A DNA stretch of 64,000 bases from Collinsella sp. An307 (GCF_002161805.1 NZ_NFIP01000003.1:170341-234340); one strand, 5' to 3'; shown: positions 1 through 9,190, counted from the first letter of the stretch. The notes: generated from the letters alone by a model not told the origin. Program-made: numbers and translations.

Positions 1-864
1 CAGGGGGTCGACGCCACAGGGCGCTTTGACGAGGCCGCCGTCGAGCGCGTTGCCACGGCTTGCGCCACCTTTGTGGAGGAGGCCCGCGCGTTTGGGGCAG
101 AGGCAATATCGACGACGCTCACGAGCGCGGCGCGCGATGCTCAAAACGCCGAGGAGCTTCTCGGGCGCCTGCGCGACCTTGGCCTCATCCCTCAGATCAT
201 CCCCGGCGAGGTGGAAGCGCGCCTCACGTTTTATGGCGTTGCACACGACTTCCCGGGCGAGCGCATAGCCGTTGCGGACTCCGGCGGCGGTTCGACCGAG
301 ATCGTGGTGGGAAGCTACCTGCCGGAGCAGGGCTCGCTTGAGCTCGAGCGCGTGCAGTCGCTCGACATCGGCTGCCGCCGCGTGACCGACCGCTTCCTGC
401 CGGGTGACCCGCCCTTGGGGGCGGACATTCTTGCCGCGGGCCGTTGGGCACGCGAGCAGTTCGAGGCTTATTGGGCAACCGCCCCGCAGCGCCCTGATCG
501 CTTGGTTGCTGTGGGTGGAACCGTCACCACGCTGGTGGCGCTCACGCACGAGCTGGTGCCCTACGATGCATCCTTTGTGCACCTGCATGCGCTGACGGCG
601 CTCGAGGTGGAGCGCGCCATCGACCGCATGCGCAAGCTCCCGGCGTCGGAGATCGCTCAGCTTCCGGGTATCCAGCCCAAGCGCGCCCCTGTTATGCTGG
701 CGGGCGCGGTCGTCATCCGCGAGCTCATGCGCGCCGGCGGCTACGACGAGCTCACCGTAAGCGAGAACAGCCTGCTTGCGGGTGCGGCCTCCACTATCGG
801 CGAGGCGCTTGCCGGTGAGCGTCCCGTTGTGGGCTGGACGCCGGAGCTCTCGCACGAGCGGTAG
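1..864 (+). CDS. Ppx/GppA family exopolyphosphatase, 5' end cut by the window
   Basis: The reading frame is open from base 1, so the start lies to the left; 287 residues are visible. The glycine-rich phosphate loop GGGSTE (bases about 285-302) is the hallmark of the Ppx/GppA (exopolyphosphatase / pppGpp phosphatase) branch of the ASKHA ATPase superfamily. A later GGTVTTL stretch is the second phosphate-binding loop expected in this fold. These enzymes hydrolyse inorganic polyphosphate or pppGpp in the cytoplasm. Sequence alone does not separate the two activities. The gene ends 35 bases before tRNA-Val. Family assignment is firm; substrate is open. Confidence 0.9.
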   Translation, partial: QGVDATGRFDEAAVERVATACATFVEEARAFGAEAISTTLTSAARDAQNAEELLGRLRDLGLIPQIIPGEVEARLTFYGVAHDFPGERIAVADSGGGSTEIVVGSYLPEQGSLELERVQSLDIGCRRVTDRFLPGDPPLGADILAAGRWAREQFEAYWATAPQRPDRLVAVGGTVTTLVALTHELVPYDASFVHLHALTALEVERAIDRMRKLPASEIAQLPGIQPKRAPVMLAGAVVIRELMRAGGYDELTVSENSLLAGAASTIGEALAGERPVVGWTPELSHER

Positions 865-899
865 CGCGGCGGGCGGGTTTTCGCTATACTTCCCCCTAC

Positions 900-975
900 G
901 GGCGATTGGCGCAACGGTTAGCGCAGGTGCTTTACACGCACAAGGCTGGGGGTTCGAATCCCTCATCGCCCACCA
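900..975 (+). tRNA. tRNA-Val (anticodon TAC)
   Basis: A 76-base tRNA. The acceptor stem GGGCGAT (900-906) pairs with ATCGCCC (965-971), followed by discriminator A972 and an encoded CCA (973-975). The T-arm carries GGTTCGAATCC. The anticodon loop TTTACAC gives anticodon TAC, read as valine. The outer pair of the anticodon stem is G-A and so is mismatched; the other four pairs are good. It sits alone between the phosphatase gene and a strong terminator. Confidence 0.93.
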
Positions 976-984
976 GCAAACGAT

Positions 985-1014
985 AAGGCCCCCGACCAGC
1001 TCGGGGGCCTTTTT
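985..1014 (+). terminator. Rho-independent terminator after tRNA-Val
   Basis: AAGGCCCCCGA (985-995) pairs perfectly with TCGGGGGCCTT (1001-1011) around a five-base loop, with a T-run at 1010-1014. It ends the tRNA transcript. The opposite strand lacks a good T-run, so it is probably one-way. Confidence 0.9.
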
Positions 1015-1045
1015 GCTACCGTGCTGGCGTTGTCGTTTGCAGCCG

Positions 1046-1444
1046 CTAGAACGTGACCGTGTGCGGCTCGGCGGTAAACGACGAGAACGTGGCGGTGGCG
1101 TTCTCGAGCGCGAACACCTCGCAGTTGCCGTCATCGGCGGCGTACATACCGGCGAGCTCGGGGTGCTCGTCAAGCACTGCCTGACGTGCCTCGACGCGGT
1201 CATCGACCACCGCATCGGCCTCGATGCGCAGCCACGACCCGTCGTCGCCCATGGCGCAGATCGCCACGCGCGGATGGGCGAGCATCTGGTCCGAGACCGG
1301 CTTTACCTTGCCGGTTTGGATGTAGAGGCGCCCCTCGAACTTGGCGATGGTGCCAAAGGGGCGGACCTGCGGGTTGCCCGCGGCGTCCACCGTGGCGAGG
1401 AAATAGGTCTTGTTCTTCTTGAGGTAGGCCAGAACCTCATCCAT
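1046..1444 (-). CDS. Pyridoxamine 5'-phosphate oxidase family (FMN-binding split-barrel) protein
   Basis: A 132-residue protein opening with a helix then YFLATVDAAGNPQVRPFG, the usual first strand pattern of the small PNPOx-like split-barrel flavin proteins. These bind FMN or a related flavin and often reduce quinones, nitro compounds or F420-like substrates; real vitamin B6 oxidases are longer. The start ATG at 1444 has AAGGAG eight bases upstream. A TATAAG -10-like box lies upstream on the same strand (1479-1484). It is not co-linear enough with trmL to call an operon (100-base gap). Substrate unknown. Confidence 0.82.
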   Translation of the reverse strand: MDEVLAYLKKNKTYFLATVDAAGNPQVRPFGTIAKFEGRLYIQTGKVKPVSDQMLAHPRVAICAMGDDGSWLRIEADAVVDDRVEARQAVLDEHPELAGMYAADDGNCEVFALENATATFSSFTAEPHTVTF

Positions 1445-1544
1445 GCGCTGCTCCTTTCCGACGCGTACCAACACATCCCTTATACCCGGGATACGCGGCA
1501 GCCGTGATGAGGAGCTACGCACCGGAGAGGCTGGCCGCGTCCGG

Positions 1545-2144
1545 TTAGCCCTCGATGCCCGCAAATTCCGTCTGACGGAGCGCCTCATAAAGCACGATGG
1601 CTGCGGCGTTGGAGAGGTTGAGGGCGCTGATGCGCCAGTCGTTGGGGTCGACAAAGTTGCCGCAAATGTCCTGCTGGCGCAGCGCGGCGTGGTCGAGGTC
1701 CTCGTCGGCGGGGTGCTTCCAGCTCTCGGCATTGGCAAGCGATGCGCCGTCCGGCAGCATTGGGATGCGCTCGCAGCGCTCGGCGTACGCGGCGAGCAAC
1801 TCCTCGGAAAGACCGGCGCTCTCCTTGCCAAGCACGAGATAGTCGCCGTCACGGTAGGTGGCGTCGCTGTAGATGCGCCGCGCCTTTTTGGTAAGAAAGT
1901 GGAGCCGCTTTGCGCCAGCGGGCGTGTCGAGCCCCTCGCCGCGGAGGAACTCCTCCCACGAACCCCAAACGTGCACGTCGAGGTTCTCCCAGTAACCCAG
2001 CCCCGCACGTTTGAGCGCGCGGTCGTCGAGCGAGAAGCCCAAGGGCTCCACAAGGTGCAGACGCGTCCCGGTGACCACGCAGGTGCGCCCGATGTTGCCA
2101 GTGTTGGCGGGAATCTCGGGTTCTACGAGCACAAGGTTGAACAT
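1545..2144 (-). CDS. trmL: tRNA (cytidine(34)-2'-O)-methyltransferase TrmL
   Basis: A 199-residue SPOUT-class methyltransferase. The three knot motifs are visible: NTGNIGRTC (residues 14-22), LVLGKESAGL (103-112) and the C-terminal LSNAAAIVLYEALRQ (177-191). TrmL methylates the wobble nucleotide of tRNA-Leu isoacceptors with S-adenosylmethionine. The protein is longer than the usual 155-160 residues, with extra sequence between motifs 1 and 2. Start 2144 lies one base after the stop of the upstream dehydrogenase gene, so the two are probably co-transcribed and translationally coupled. The exact target nucleotide is by homology only. Confidence 0.9.
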   Translation of the reverse strand: MFNLVLVEPEIPANTGNIGRTCVVTGTRLHLVEPLGFSLDDRALKRAGLGYWENLDVHVWGSWEEFLRGEGLDTPAGAKRLHFLTKKARRIYSDATYRDGDYLVLGKESAGLSEELLAAYAERCERIPMLPDGASLANAESWKHPADEDLDHAALRQQDICGNFVDPNDWRISALNLSNAAAIVLYEALRQTEFAGIEG

Positions 2145-2145
2145 G

Positions 2146-3129
2146 CTAGCGTACCTCGTAGGGCGAATCCTCGCCGCGGCTAAACGCCATGAGCGCGCCC
2201 ACGCTCGAGCGCACCATGTGGCGCACGTCTTCGTTGGTGTAAAACGCCATGTGCGGCGACACGATGACGTTTGGCAGAGCGTCCAGAATCGCACGGTCTC
2301 GGTTGGGGAGCACGTCGCGTGATTTGTCGAGGTAATAGAGATTGGACTCGTGCTCGATGGTGTCGAGCGCGGCGCCTCCCAGGTGGCCCGACTCGAGCGC
2401 GTCGATAAGCGCGGCGGTATCGACGAGCAGACCGCGCGCCGCATTCACGAGCACCGCGCCCTCGCGCATGCGGGCGAGCTCGGGCGCACCGATCATATGG
2501 TGGTTCTCGGGCAGGCCCGGCGCGTGGAGGGTCACCACGTCGGAGGAGGAGAGCAGCGTGTCGAGGTCGGTGTACGTGGCGAGCCCGCGCACACCATCAC
2601 GCGGATACGGGTCGCAGGCGAGGATGCGGCAGCCAAAGCCGGTGAGCTCGCGGATCACACACGAGCCGATGGCGCCCGTGCCCACCACGCCCACGGTGCA
2701 CGACGAGAGGGCGCGGCCCAGCTTGCCAGTGAGCGAGAAGTCCTGCGCGGCCGCCTGGCGAAACACGAGCTTGGCGCGACGGAGCGCCATCAGGATGAGC
2801 ATGATGGTGTAGTCGGCGACGCCCTCAGGCGGGTACGCCGAGTGGGCGATGCGGATCCCCAGCTTGCGCGCGTGGTCGATGTCGATATGGTCAACGCCGA
2901 TGGAGCGCGTGGCGATGGCGCGGATGCCGAGCTCGTGGTAGCGGTCGAGGAGCTCGGGCGTCATGGGATTGGTGATGATGGAGAGTGCCTCGGCGCCCTC
3001 GGCCAGATGCGCGTTCTCAAGCGTGGGGTACTCCGCGGTCCAGCCAAACTCAAAGCCCGCCTCGCGCGCGAGCTCCTCCAGGTAGCCGAGCTCGTCAAAG
3101 GGGCGCAGCGCATAGGCAAAGAGTTTCAT
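2146..3129 (-). CDS. D-isomer-specific 2-hydroxyacid dehydrogenase (D-lactate dehydrogenase/VanH-like)
   Basis: A 327-residue NAD-dependent enzyme. It has the Rossmann motif GTGAIG (residues 150-155), the substrate-binding arginine in NAARG (R232), the acidic partner near E259 and the catalytic histidine in SPHMAFYT (H293). The SPH-AFYT form is typical of fermentative D-lactate dehydrogenase and VanH rather than phosphoglycerate dehydrogenase, so it most likely reduces pyruvate (or another 2-oxoacid) to the D-hydroxyacid and reoxidises NADH. It is the first gene of a two-gene unit with trmL. A GGAAGGA-type ribosome binding site precedes ATG 3129. Substrate not proven. Confidence 0.88.
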   Translation of the reverse strand: MKLFAYALRPFDELGYLEELAREAGFEFGWTAEYPTLENAHLAEGAEALSIITNPMTPELLDRYHELGIRAIATRSIGVDHIDIDHARKLGIRIAHSAYPPEGVADYTIMLILMALRRAKLVFRQAAAQDFSLTGKLGRALSSCTVGVVGTGAIGSCVIRELTGFGCRILACDPYPRDGVRGLATYTDLDTLLSSSDVVTLHAPGLPENHHMIGAPELARMREGAVLVNAARGLLVDTAALIDALESGHLGGAALDTIEHESNLYYLDKSRDVLPNRDRAILDALPNVIVSPHMAFYTNEDVRHMVRSSVGALMAFSRGEDSPYEVR

Positions 3130-3188
3130 GAGGGTCCTTCCTAAACGGTTTCGATTCGGTGGATGCAGATGGTGCGTGCGCTATCGTA

Positions 3189-3839
3189 CTACAGGGTCTC
3201 CACCCAGTGCAGGGGGTAGCGCTCCCAGTAGGCGCGATAGGTCTTAGCGTCCGGCGCGAAGTCAATCTGGTACAGGCGAAAATCGACGTCGATGTCGCGC
3301 GGCGTCCAGTGTTCGCGATAGGTGTAACGGTAGGTCATGCCGAGCCGCTGCATGACGTAGCCGCTGTGGGGGTTGAGCACGTCGTGCGTGGCGGTGACAA
3401 AGGGAAAGCCCGCTGATCGTGCAGCCTCAACGACGGCGCGCGCTGCCTCAGCAACATAGCCGCGGCGCCAGTGGGCGGGCAAGAGCCCGTAGCCAAGGTC
3501 GAGCGCGTCGTTTTGGCTGTCGATGTTCGCGTAGCCAATCGGCGCGCCCGCCAGCTCGGCGTCGCCGCCGCCCGCCGTGGCGCCGTCCTTCAGGCAGATG
3601 GCAAAGCGAAGGTCAAGCGGCGTGCCGTACTTGCCTCGCTCGCCGGCATCGGCCGCACGGTACCAACGCAGGTACTCCTTCTCAAGATGAGCGAGCGCAT
3701 CCGCCTTGCTAACCATGGGGCCCGCCGGCACAAAGCGCATCTCGTCCTCATGCGAGAAGAGCTCGTAGATAAAATCGGCGTCATCGGGTGTGAAGCGCCT
3801 TAGCACCAAGCGGTCGGTCGTGAGCGTGGGCGCGGGCAT
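3189..3839 (-). CDS. GNAT family N-acetyltransferase (RimJ/RimL-like)
   Basis: A 216-residue protein starting TDRLVLRRFTPDDAD, the classic N-terminal strand of RimJ/RimL-type acetyltransferases. The acetyl-CoA binding segment is seen in GYGLLPAHWRRGYVAEAARAVV (residues 116-137, R-x-x-G-Y/A) and the C-terminal NPHSGYVMQRLGM pattern (156-168). Such enzymes acetylate protein N-termini or small amines. ATG 3839 is chosen because AAAGGA stands eight bases ahead; the frame also runs open far upstream antisense to prfC, which is not real coding. A separate transcript from the dehydrogenase is likely (59-base gap). Substrate unknown. Confidence 0.86.
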   Translation of the reverse strand: MPAPTLTTDRLVLRRFTPDDADFIYELFSHEDEMRFVPAGPMVSKADALAHLEKEYLRWYRAADAGERGKYGTPLDLRFAICLKDGATAGGGDAELAGAPIGYANIDSQNDALDLGYGLLPAHWRRGYVAEAARAVVEAARSAGFPFVTATHDVLNPHSGYVMQRLGMTYRYTYREHWTPRDIDVDFRLYQIDFAPDAKTYRAYWERYPLHWVETL

Positions 3840-3986
3840 GCGGTGGTCCTTTCGTCTTGAAAGCGGCATGCGAGTGCGTGTCGCTGCGATTATAGCTACA
3901 ATACACCAGGCCGATGACGGGCGACGTTGCCTCGTCGGCTGTGCGCGGGCACGTCTCGCGCCTTGCAATCCAACGAAAGGGACCGC

Positions 3987-5600
3987 ATGCCTACTCTCGC
4001 GGAGAACGTCTCCTCGCGGCGCACGTTCGCCATCATCTCGCACCCGGACGCGGGCAAGACCACGCTTACCGAGAAGCTTCTGCTCTACACCGGCACCATC
4101 CAGTCCGCTGGTTCGGTCAAGGGTAAGAGCTCCGCCAAGCACGCGGTGTCCGACTGGATGGATATCGAGAAGCAGCGCGGCATCTCCGTCACCTCGTCGG
4201 TGCTGCAGTTTACCTACAAGGGCTGCTGTGTGAACATCCTCGACACGCCGGGCCACCAGGACTTTTCCGAGGACACCTATCGCACCCTTATGGCGGCCGA
4301 CGCCGCGGTCATGGTCATCGACGGCGCCAAGGGCGTCGAGGCCCAGACCGTGAAGCTCTTCAAGGTCTGCGCCCTGCGCGGCATCCCCATCTTCACCTTT
4401 GTGAACAAGCTCGACCGCGAGACACGCGATCCCTTTGACCTTATGGAAGAGATCGAGGACGTACTCGGCATCGGAACGTATCCCATGAACTGGCCCATCG
4501 GCAACGGCAGGACGTTTCGCGGCGTATTTGACCGCGCGAGCCGCCGCGTGCTCGCTTTTGAGGGCGACGGCCGTGCGAACGCCGCCAAGAAGGTGGCCGA
4601 GGTCGAGGCCGAGCTCGGCGATCCGGCGCTCGACGCGCTCATTGGCGAGGAGAACCACAAGAACCTGATGGACGACATCGAGCTGCTCGACGGCGCGGAC
4701 CACGAGTTCGACCTCGAGGCGGTGCGCACGGGCAAGCTCTCGCCGGTCTTCTTTGGCTCTGCCCTCACCAACTTTGGCGTGGAGCCGTTCTTGGCCGATT
4801 TTCTGCGCCTGGCGCCCGCGCCCGGGGCGCATACCGACGCGCTTACGGGCGAGGCCGTGGATCCCATCGCAGACGAGTTCTCGGGCTTTGTCTTTAAGAT
4901 CCAGGCGAACATGGACAAGAACCACCGCGACCGCATCGCGTTCGTGCGCATCTGCTCGGGCAAATTCGAGCGCGGCATGGACGCCTATCACGTGCAAGGC
5001 GGCCGAAAGATCAAGCTCGCCACCGGCACCGCGATGATGGCCGACGACCGCGCTATCGTGGACGAGGCGTACGCGGGAGACATCGTGGGCCTTTTTGACC
5101 CGGGCATCTTCTCCATCGGCGACACCCTCTGCGCGGGCAAGCGCCGCGTGCAGTTTGCCGGCATCCCCACGTTTGCTCCGGAGCATTTTGCGCGCGTAAG
5201 CCAGGTCGACACGCTCAAGCGCAAGCAGTTTGTGAAGGGTATGGAAGAACTCGCCCAAGAGGGTGCCATCCAGATCTTCCGCGAGCTCGGTGCCGGTATG
5301 GAGAGCGTGATCGTAGGCGTGGTGGGCGAGCTTCAGTTTGACGTGCTCGAGCAGCGCCTTAAGAGCGAGTACCACGTTGCGGTGCGACGCCAGCCGCTCG
5401 GCTACACCGATATCCGCTGGATCCAGGGGGAGTATGACGAGGATGCGGTTCGCGCGCTCAACCTCACGCGCGACACGCTGCGTGTGGAGGACATGCGCGG
5501 CGGCAAGCTCCTCCTCTTCACGAGCCCGTGGAACGTCGACTGGGCCAACGAACACAACCCGGACCTCACGCTGTCTGAGTTTGGCAACGTCACGTTCTAG
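3987..5600 (+). CDS. prfC: Peptide chain release factor 3
   Basis: A 537-residue translational GTPase. The G1 loop SHPDAGKTT (residues 18-26), G3 DTPGHQDF and G4 NKLD are intact, followed by EF-G-like domain 2 and the RF3 C-terminal domain; length matches RF3 (about 530). RF3 recycles RF1/RF2 from the ribosome after peptide release. ATG 3987 is preceded by AAAGGGA at good spacing; an in-frame extension to 3927 has no ribosome binding site. Single gene, closed by a strong hairpin terminator at 5641. Confidence 0.96.
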   Translation: MPTLAENVSSRRTFAIISHPDAGKTTLTEKLLLYTGTIQSAGSVKGKSSAKHAVSDWMDIEKQRGISVTSSVLQFTYKGCCVNILDTPGHQDFSEDTYRTLMAADAAVMVIDGAKGVEAQTVKLFKVCALRGIPIFTFVNKLDRETRDPFDLMEEIEDVLGIGTYPMNWPIGNGRTFRGVFDRASRRVLAFEGDGRANAAKKVAEVEAELGDPALDALIGEENHKNLMDDIELLDGADHEFDLEAVRTGKLSPVFFGSALTNFGVEPFLADFLRLAPAPGAHTDALTGEAVDPIADEFSGFVFKIQANMDKNHRDRIAFVRICSGKFERGMDAYHVQGGRKIKLATGTAMMADDRAIVDEAYAGDIVGLFDPGIFSIGDTLCAGKRRVQFAGIPTFAPEHFARVSQVDTLKRKQFVKGMEELAQEGAIQIFRELGAGMESVIVGVVGELQFDVLEQRLKSEYHVAVRRQPLGYTDIRWIQGEYDEDAVRALNLTRDTLRVEDMRGGKLLLFTSPWNVDWANEHNPDLTLSEFGNVTF

Positions 5601-5640
5601 CCTGGCGCTCGCGCAACACGGCGCTGCCCCCAGAGCAGAT

Positions 5641-5689
5641 AAGGTAAGCCACAGTGAACTTATAGGTTTACTGTGGCTTACTTCTTTTG
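5641..5689 (+). terminator. Strong intrinsic terminator after prfC
   Basis: GTAAGCCACAGT (5644-5655) and ACTGTGGCTTAC (5670-5681) are perfect complements. The stem extends inward through GAAC/GTTT to about 16 bp with a six-base loop and is followed by TTCTTTT. Unusually AT-containing for this genome and unusually long. Confidence 0.85.
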
Positions 5690-5710
5690 GTGGGCCGTTC
5701 CCTCTGACTC

Positions 5711-5729
5711 ATATGTTACGTTCACCTAA
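5711..5729. promoter_or_regulatory. DtxR/IdeR-type iron box candidate upstream of the ABC operon
   Basis: On the minus strand the 19-mer reads TTAGGTGAACGTAACATAT. It matches the known DtxR/IdeR consensus (TTAGGTTAGGCTAACCTAA) at 13 of 19 positions, with both half-sites recognisable. It lies 53 bases before the ABC gene start, where an iron-dependent repressor would act. A GC hairpin (5741-5758) follows in the leader. The match was made by eye and is suggestive only. Confidence 0.45.
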
Positions 5730-5781
5730 CTTGTGAGCATCCCCGGTACGCGCCGGGGTCAGCGGGAGGAGACGCTGTAGG

Positions 5782-7521
5782 ATGGTCAACGGCCGTCTGG
5801 TAAAGATGGGGCGCGAGTCCATGCGCTATGTGGCCGCGCAGGTGGCGCTGCAATGGGTGGCGCTCGTGGCCAACATCGCCCTGGTCGCAGGTGTGGCGCT
5901 GATGGTGGGCGCCCTGCTCAAGGGCCGTATCACAGCTGCGTTTGCGTTGCCGTCGGTCGTGGGCGCCGCGAGCTGCCTTGCCGTGCGCTTTGCAGCCACG
6001 CGCGCCGCGGCGAATATGGGGTATCTCGCCTCACGCGGTGTTAAGGAGACGCTGCGCCGCGCGCTCTACCACAAGATGCTCCGCCTGGGACCCGCCTATG
6101 CGCAGCAGGTTCCCACATCCGAGGTCGTGCAAGTGGCGGGCGAGGGCGTCGAGCAGATCGAGACGTACTTTGGCCTCTACCTGCCGCAGCTCTTCTATGC
6201 GCTCTTGGCGCCTATCACACTCTTTGCCTGCATCGCGCCCATCTCCCTCCCCGTTGCGGCGGGCCTCATCGCGTGCGTGCCGCTTATCCCCATCGCTATC
6301 GCGGCAGTGCAGACCATCGCCAAGCGCCTGCTCGCATCGTATTGGGAGCAGTACGCCGAGCTCGGCGACAGCTTCCTCGAGAACCTCCAGGGCCTCACGA
6401 CCCTCAAGGTCTTTGAGGCGGATGAGGCCAAAGCGCGCCAGATGGACGAGGAGGCCGAGACCTTCCGTCGCGTGACCATGCGCGTGCTCACGATGCAGCT
6501 GAACTCGATCATCATCATGGACCTCGTCGCCTACGGTGGGGCGGCGCTCGGCATCTTTCTGGCGGTGAACGAGCTCGCTGCGGGGCGCATCGACCTTCCC
6601 GCGGCGTTTGCGATCGTCGTGCTGTCAAGCGAGTTCTTCATTCCCATGCGGACGCTCGGCAGTTATTTCCATACGGCCATGAACGGCTCGGCTGCGGCGG
6701 ACCGCATCTTCAAGATTCTCGACGCCCCGGAGCCCCGCGTGGGCGAGCGCGACCTCGACGCCGCGCAGGCGCGCGCCGCTATCGGCCGTATTGCGATTGA
6801 GGGCCTTTCGTTTTCCTACGTGCCCGAGCGCGAGGTACTGCACGACGTGACGCTTGCCGTGGAGCCCGGGTCGCTCGTGGGCATCACCGGCGCCTCGGGC
6901 TCGGGCAAGTCGACGCTCGCCGCGCTCGTGGCGGGCCGGCTCGAGGGGTACTCGGGCTCGGTTTCCGTGGGCGGCGCCGAGGTGCGCGATATCGCGCCGG
7001 AAAGCCTCGCGCGCCACTTGGTGGTGGTGCCCACGCGCGGACATCTGTTTGCGGGGACGCTTCGCGAGAACCTCCTTATGGGCGATGCGCATGCAAGCGA
7101 TGCGCGCCTATGGGACGTCCTTGCGCAGGCGCGCATCGACGGCTTTGTGCGTGAGGCGGGCGGGCTCGATATGCAGATTGCCGAGGGTGCGCAGAACCTC
7201 TCCGGCGGGCAGCGCCAGCGCCTCTCGATTGCTCGCGCGCTGCTCACGCGTGCGGAGATTCTCATCTTCGACGAGGCGAGCTCCAACATCGATGCCGATT
7301 CCGAGGCGGCCATCGCAAGCCTCATCCGCGACATCGCGGGCACGCGCACCGTCGTGGTGGTGAGCCACCGGCTCGCGAATCTCGAGCGTGCCGACACTAT
7401 CTGCGTCCTCGACCACGGGCGCCTTGTCGAGCAGGGGAGCCACGAGCGGCTGCTCGCGGCGGGCGGTGCCTACGCAAAACTCTGGCGCGCCCAGCACGAC
7501 CTCGAGAGGAGCCTCTCATGA
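5782..7521 (+). CDS. ABC exporter half-transporter, permease fused to ATPase (CydD/IrtA-like), subunit 1
   Basis: A 579-residue protein: about five or six membrane segments in residues 1-310, then an ATPase with Walker A GASGSGKST (about 370), signature LSGGQRQRLS, Walker B ILIFDEAS and switch VVSHRL. Fused permease-ATPase half-transporters of this type work as heterodimers, here with the next gene. Known relatives export thiols (CydDC) or import siderophores/heme (IrtAB, YbtPQ). ATG 5782 has a GGGAGGAG element upstream. The operon continues without a break into the partner (ATGA overlap), DUF454 and YgbA genes. The iron-box-like dyad favours a role in iron or heme traffic, but this is inference. 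Confidence 0.85.
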   Translation: MVNGRLVKMGRESMRYVAAQVALQWVALVANIALVAGVALMVGALLKGRITAAFALPSVVGAASCLAVRFAATRAAANMGYLASRGVKETLRRALYHKMLRLGPAYAQQVPTSEVVQVAGEGVEQIETYFGLYLPQLFYALLAPITLFACIAPISLPVAAGLIACVPLIPIAIAAVQTIAKRLLASYWEQYAELGDSFLENLQGLTTLKVFEADEAKARQMDEEAETFRRVTMRVLTMQLNSIIIMDLVAYGGAALGIFLAVNELAAGRIDLPAAFAIVVLSSEFFIPMRTLGSYFHTAMNGSAAADRIFKILDAPEPRVGERDLDAAQARAAIGRIAIEGLSFSYVPEREVLHDVTLAVEPGSLVGITGASGSGKSTLAALVAGRLEGYSGSVSVGGAEVRDIAPESLARHLVVVPTRGHLFAGTLRENLLMGDAHASDARLWDVLAQARIDGFVREAGGLDMQIAEGAQNLSGGQRQRLSIARALLTRAEILIFDEASSNIDADSEAAIASLIRDIAGTRTVVVVSHRLANLERADTICVLDHGRLVEQGSHERLLAAGGAYAKLWRAQHDLERSLS

Positions 7522-9167
7522 GCAGACTCACGATCATGCGGCGCCTCATCGGGCTAGTGGGCCCGCTTTGGGCCGTTATGGCCTTCGCTATCCTGGCGGG
7601 TATCGCCGGGCACCTCGCCGCCATCGCGGTGCCCACGGTGGGCCTTGCCGCCGCGCTCTCAGCGGCGGGGTTCGACTTCATGCCCGCCTACGGAACGCTC
7701 TTTGCGGTCCTTGCCGCCTGCGCCGTCGCACGCGGTGTGCTGCACTATCTGGAGCAGACAGCAAACCATTACATCGCCTTCAAACTGCTCGCCCGCATCC
7801 GGCATCTGGTGTTCGCGGCGCTCCGCCGCCTCGCGCCCGCCAAGCTTGCGGGGCGCGGCCGCGGCGACCTCATCTCGGTCATCACGGGCGACATCGAGCT
7901 CCTCGAGGTGTTCTACGCGCACACCATCTCGCCCGTTGCCATTGCGCTTGGGGTGAGCGCGGTCGTGGTGGCGGCGGAGTTTGCGCTGCATCCGCTGTTT
8001 GCTGCGCTTGCTGCAGCGGCATTTGCCGCGGTGGGCGTGGCGGTGCCCGTCATCGCCAACGCTGCATCGGGCACAAGCGGCAAGCGCTTCCGTGACGAGC
8101 TGGGCGCGCTCGACACCTATCTTCTCGATAGCCTGCGCGGTCTTGGCGAGGCCATGCAGTACGGTGTGGCGCGCGCACGGGGCGAGGAGTTCTTCCGCCG
8201 TTCCGCCGCCTTGGCCGAGCGCGAGGCGGAGCTCAAGGACCGCGCTGGCACCAACCAGGCGGCCATGTCCGTTGTGGTTTGGGTCTTCGACCTCGCCATC
8301 GCTATCGTAGGCCTTCACCTGTTCTACTTCGGCCACATCACGCTTGCGCACATGCTGCTCGGGACCGTACTGCTCATGAGCTCGTTTGGCCCGGTGCTTG
8401 CGCTTGCGAGCCTCGGCACCGGCCTTCAGCAGACGTTTGCGGCGGGCGAGCGCGTGCTCGGCATCCTCGACGAGAAGCCCGCCGTTGCCGAGGTCGCTGC
8501 GGGCGAGGAGCCGGCGGGTGCCGAGGTGCGCGTGGAGGGCGTGACGTTTTCCTACGGCGGCGACCCCGTGCTCGACGATATCTCGCTTGACGTGCCCGAG
8601 GGCTCTATCGTGGGCCTTGCGGGCAAGAGCGGTTCGGGCAAGTCCACGCTGCTCTCGCTCATCATGCGCTTTTGGGATGTTGACCGCGGGCGTATCGAGG
8701 TGGGCGCGGCCGATGTGCGCCGGGCATCGACCCATGGCCTTCGCCGAACGCAGAGCCTCGTCACGCAGGACACGCATCTCTTTAACGAGAGCCTTGCCAA
8801 CAACATCCGCATCGGCAGGCCGGATGCGACCGATGAGGAGGTCGAGGCGGCTGCCCGCGCCGCCCGTATCCACGACGTGATTGCAGGGCTTCCGGACGGT
8901 TACGCCACGCGCGCGGGCGAGTTGGGGGATGTGCTCTCCGCCGGCGAGAAGCAGCGCATCGGGCTTGCGCGAGCGTTTCTGCGCGACGCTCCGCTCATGC
9001 TGCTTGACGAGCCGACCTCCAATCTCGACAGCCTGAACGAGGCGGCGATCCTCCGTGCGCTGGAAGATGCCCGTGCGGGCAGAACCGTCGTCATCGTGAG
9101 CCATCGTCCGAGTACGCTTGCCATTGCCGACCGCGTCGTCTCGCTTGCAGACGGACGCCTGAGCTAG
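7518..9167 (+). CDS. ABC exporter half-transporter, permease fused to ATPase (CydC/IrtB-like), subunit 2
   Basis: A 549-residue partner of the preceding gene, overlapping it by four bases (ATGA), so translation is coupled. The membrane domain (residues 1-300) is followed by an ATPase with Walker A GKSGSGKST (about 368), Walker B PLMLLDEPTSNLD and IVSHRPST. The signature motif is LSAGEKQR, differing from LSGGQ in the third residue onward; in heterodimeric exporters one site is often degenerate in this way. No CydC-specific feature proves glutathione/cysteine export, and no cydAB oxidase genes are nearby. Confidence 0.85.
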   Translation: MSRLTIMRRLIGLVGPLWAVMAFAILAGIAGHLAAIAVPTVGLAAALSAAGFDFMPAYGTLFAVLAACAVARGVLHYLEQTANHYIAFKLLARIRHLVFAALRRLAPAKLAGRGRGDLISVITGDIELLEVFYAHTISPVAIALGVSAVVVAAEFALHPLFAALAAAAFAAVGVAVPVIANAASGTSGKRFRDELGALDTYLLDSLRGLGEAMQYGVARARGEEFFRRSAALAEREAELKDRAGTNQAAMSVVVWVFDLAIAIVGLHLFYFGHITLAHMLLGTVLLMSSFGPVLALASLGTGLQQTFAAGERVLGILDEKPAVAEVAAGEEPAGAEVRVEGVTFSYGGDPVLDDISLDVPEGSIVGLAGKSGSGKSTLLSLIMRFWDVDRGRIEVGAADVRRASTHGLRRTQSLVTQDTHLFNESLANNIRIGRPDATDEEVEAAARAARIHDVIAGLPDGYATRAGELGDVLSAGEKQRIGLARAFLRDAPLMLLDEPTSNLDSLNEAAILRALEDARAGRTVVIVSHRPSTLAIADRVVSLADGRLS

Positions 9168-9190
9168 CGCCCCGAAAGAAAGGAAGCAAC

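Noticed and set aside
3840-5555. Long open frame on the minus strand across prfC
   Set aside because: It is the shadow of prfC codon bias; the product is low-complexity and the real acetyltransferase starts at 3839 with its own ribosome binding site.
5782-9167. CydDC thiol exporter for cytochrome bd
   Set aside because: The fold fits, but no cydAB genes are near, and the DUF454/YgbA neighbours plus the iron-box-like site make this specific label unsafe.
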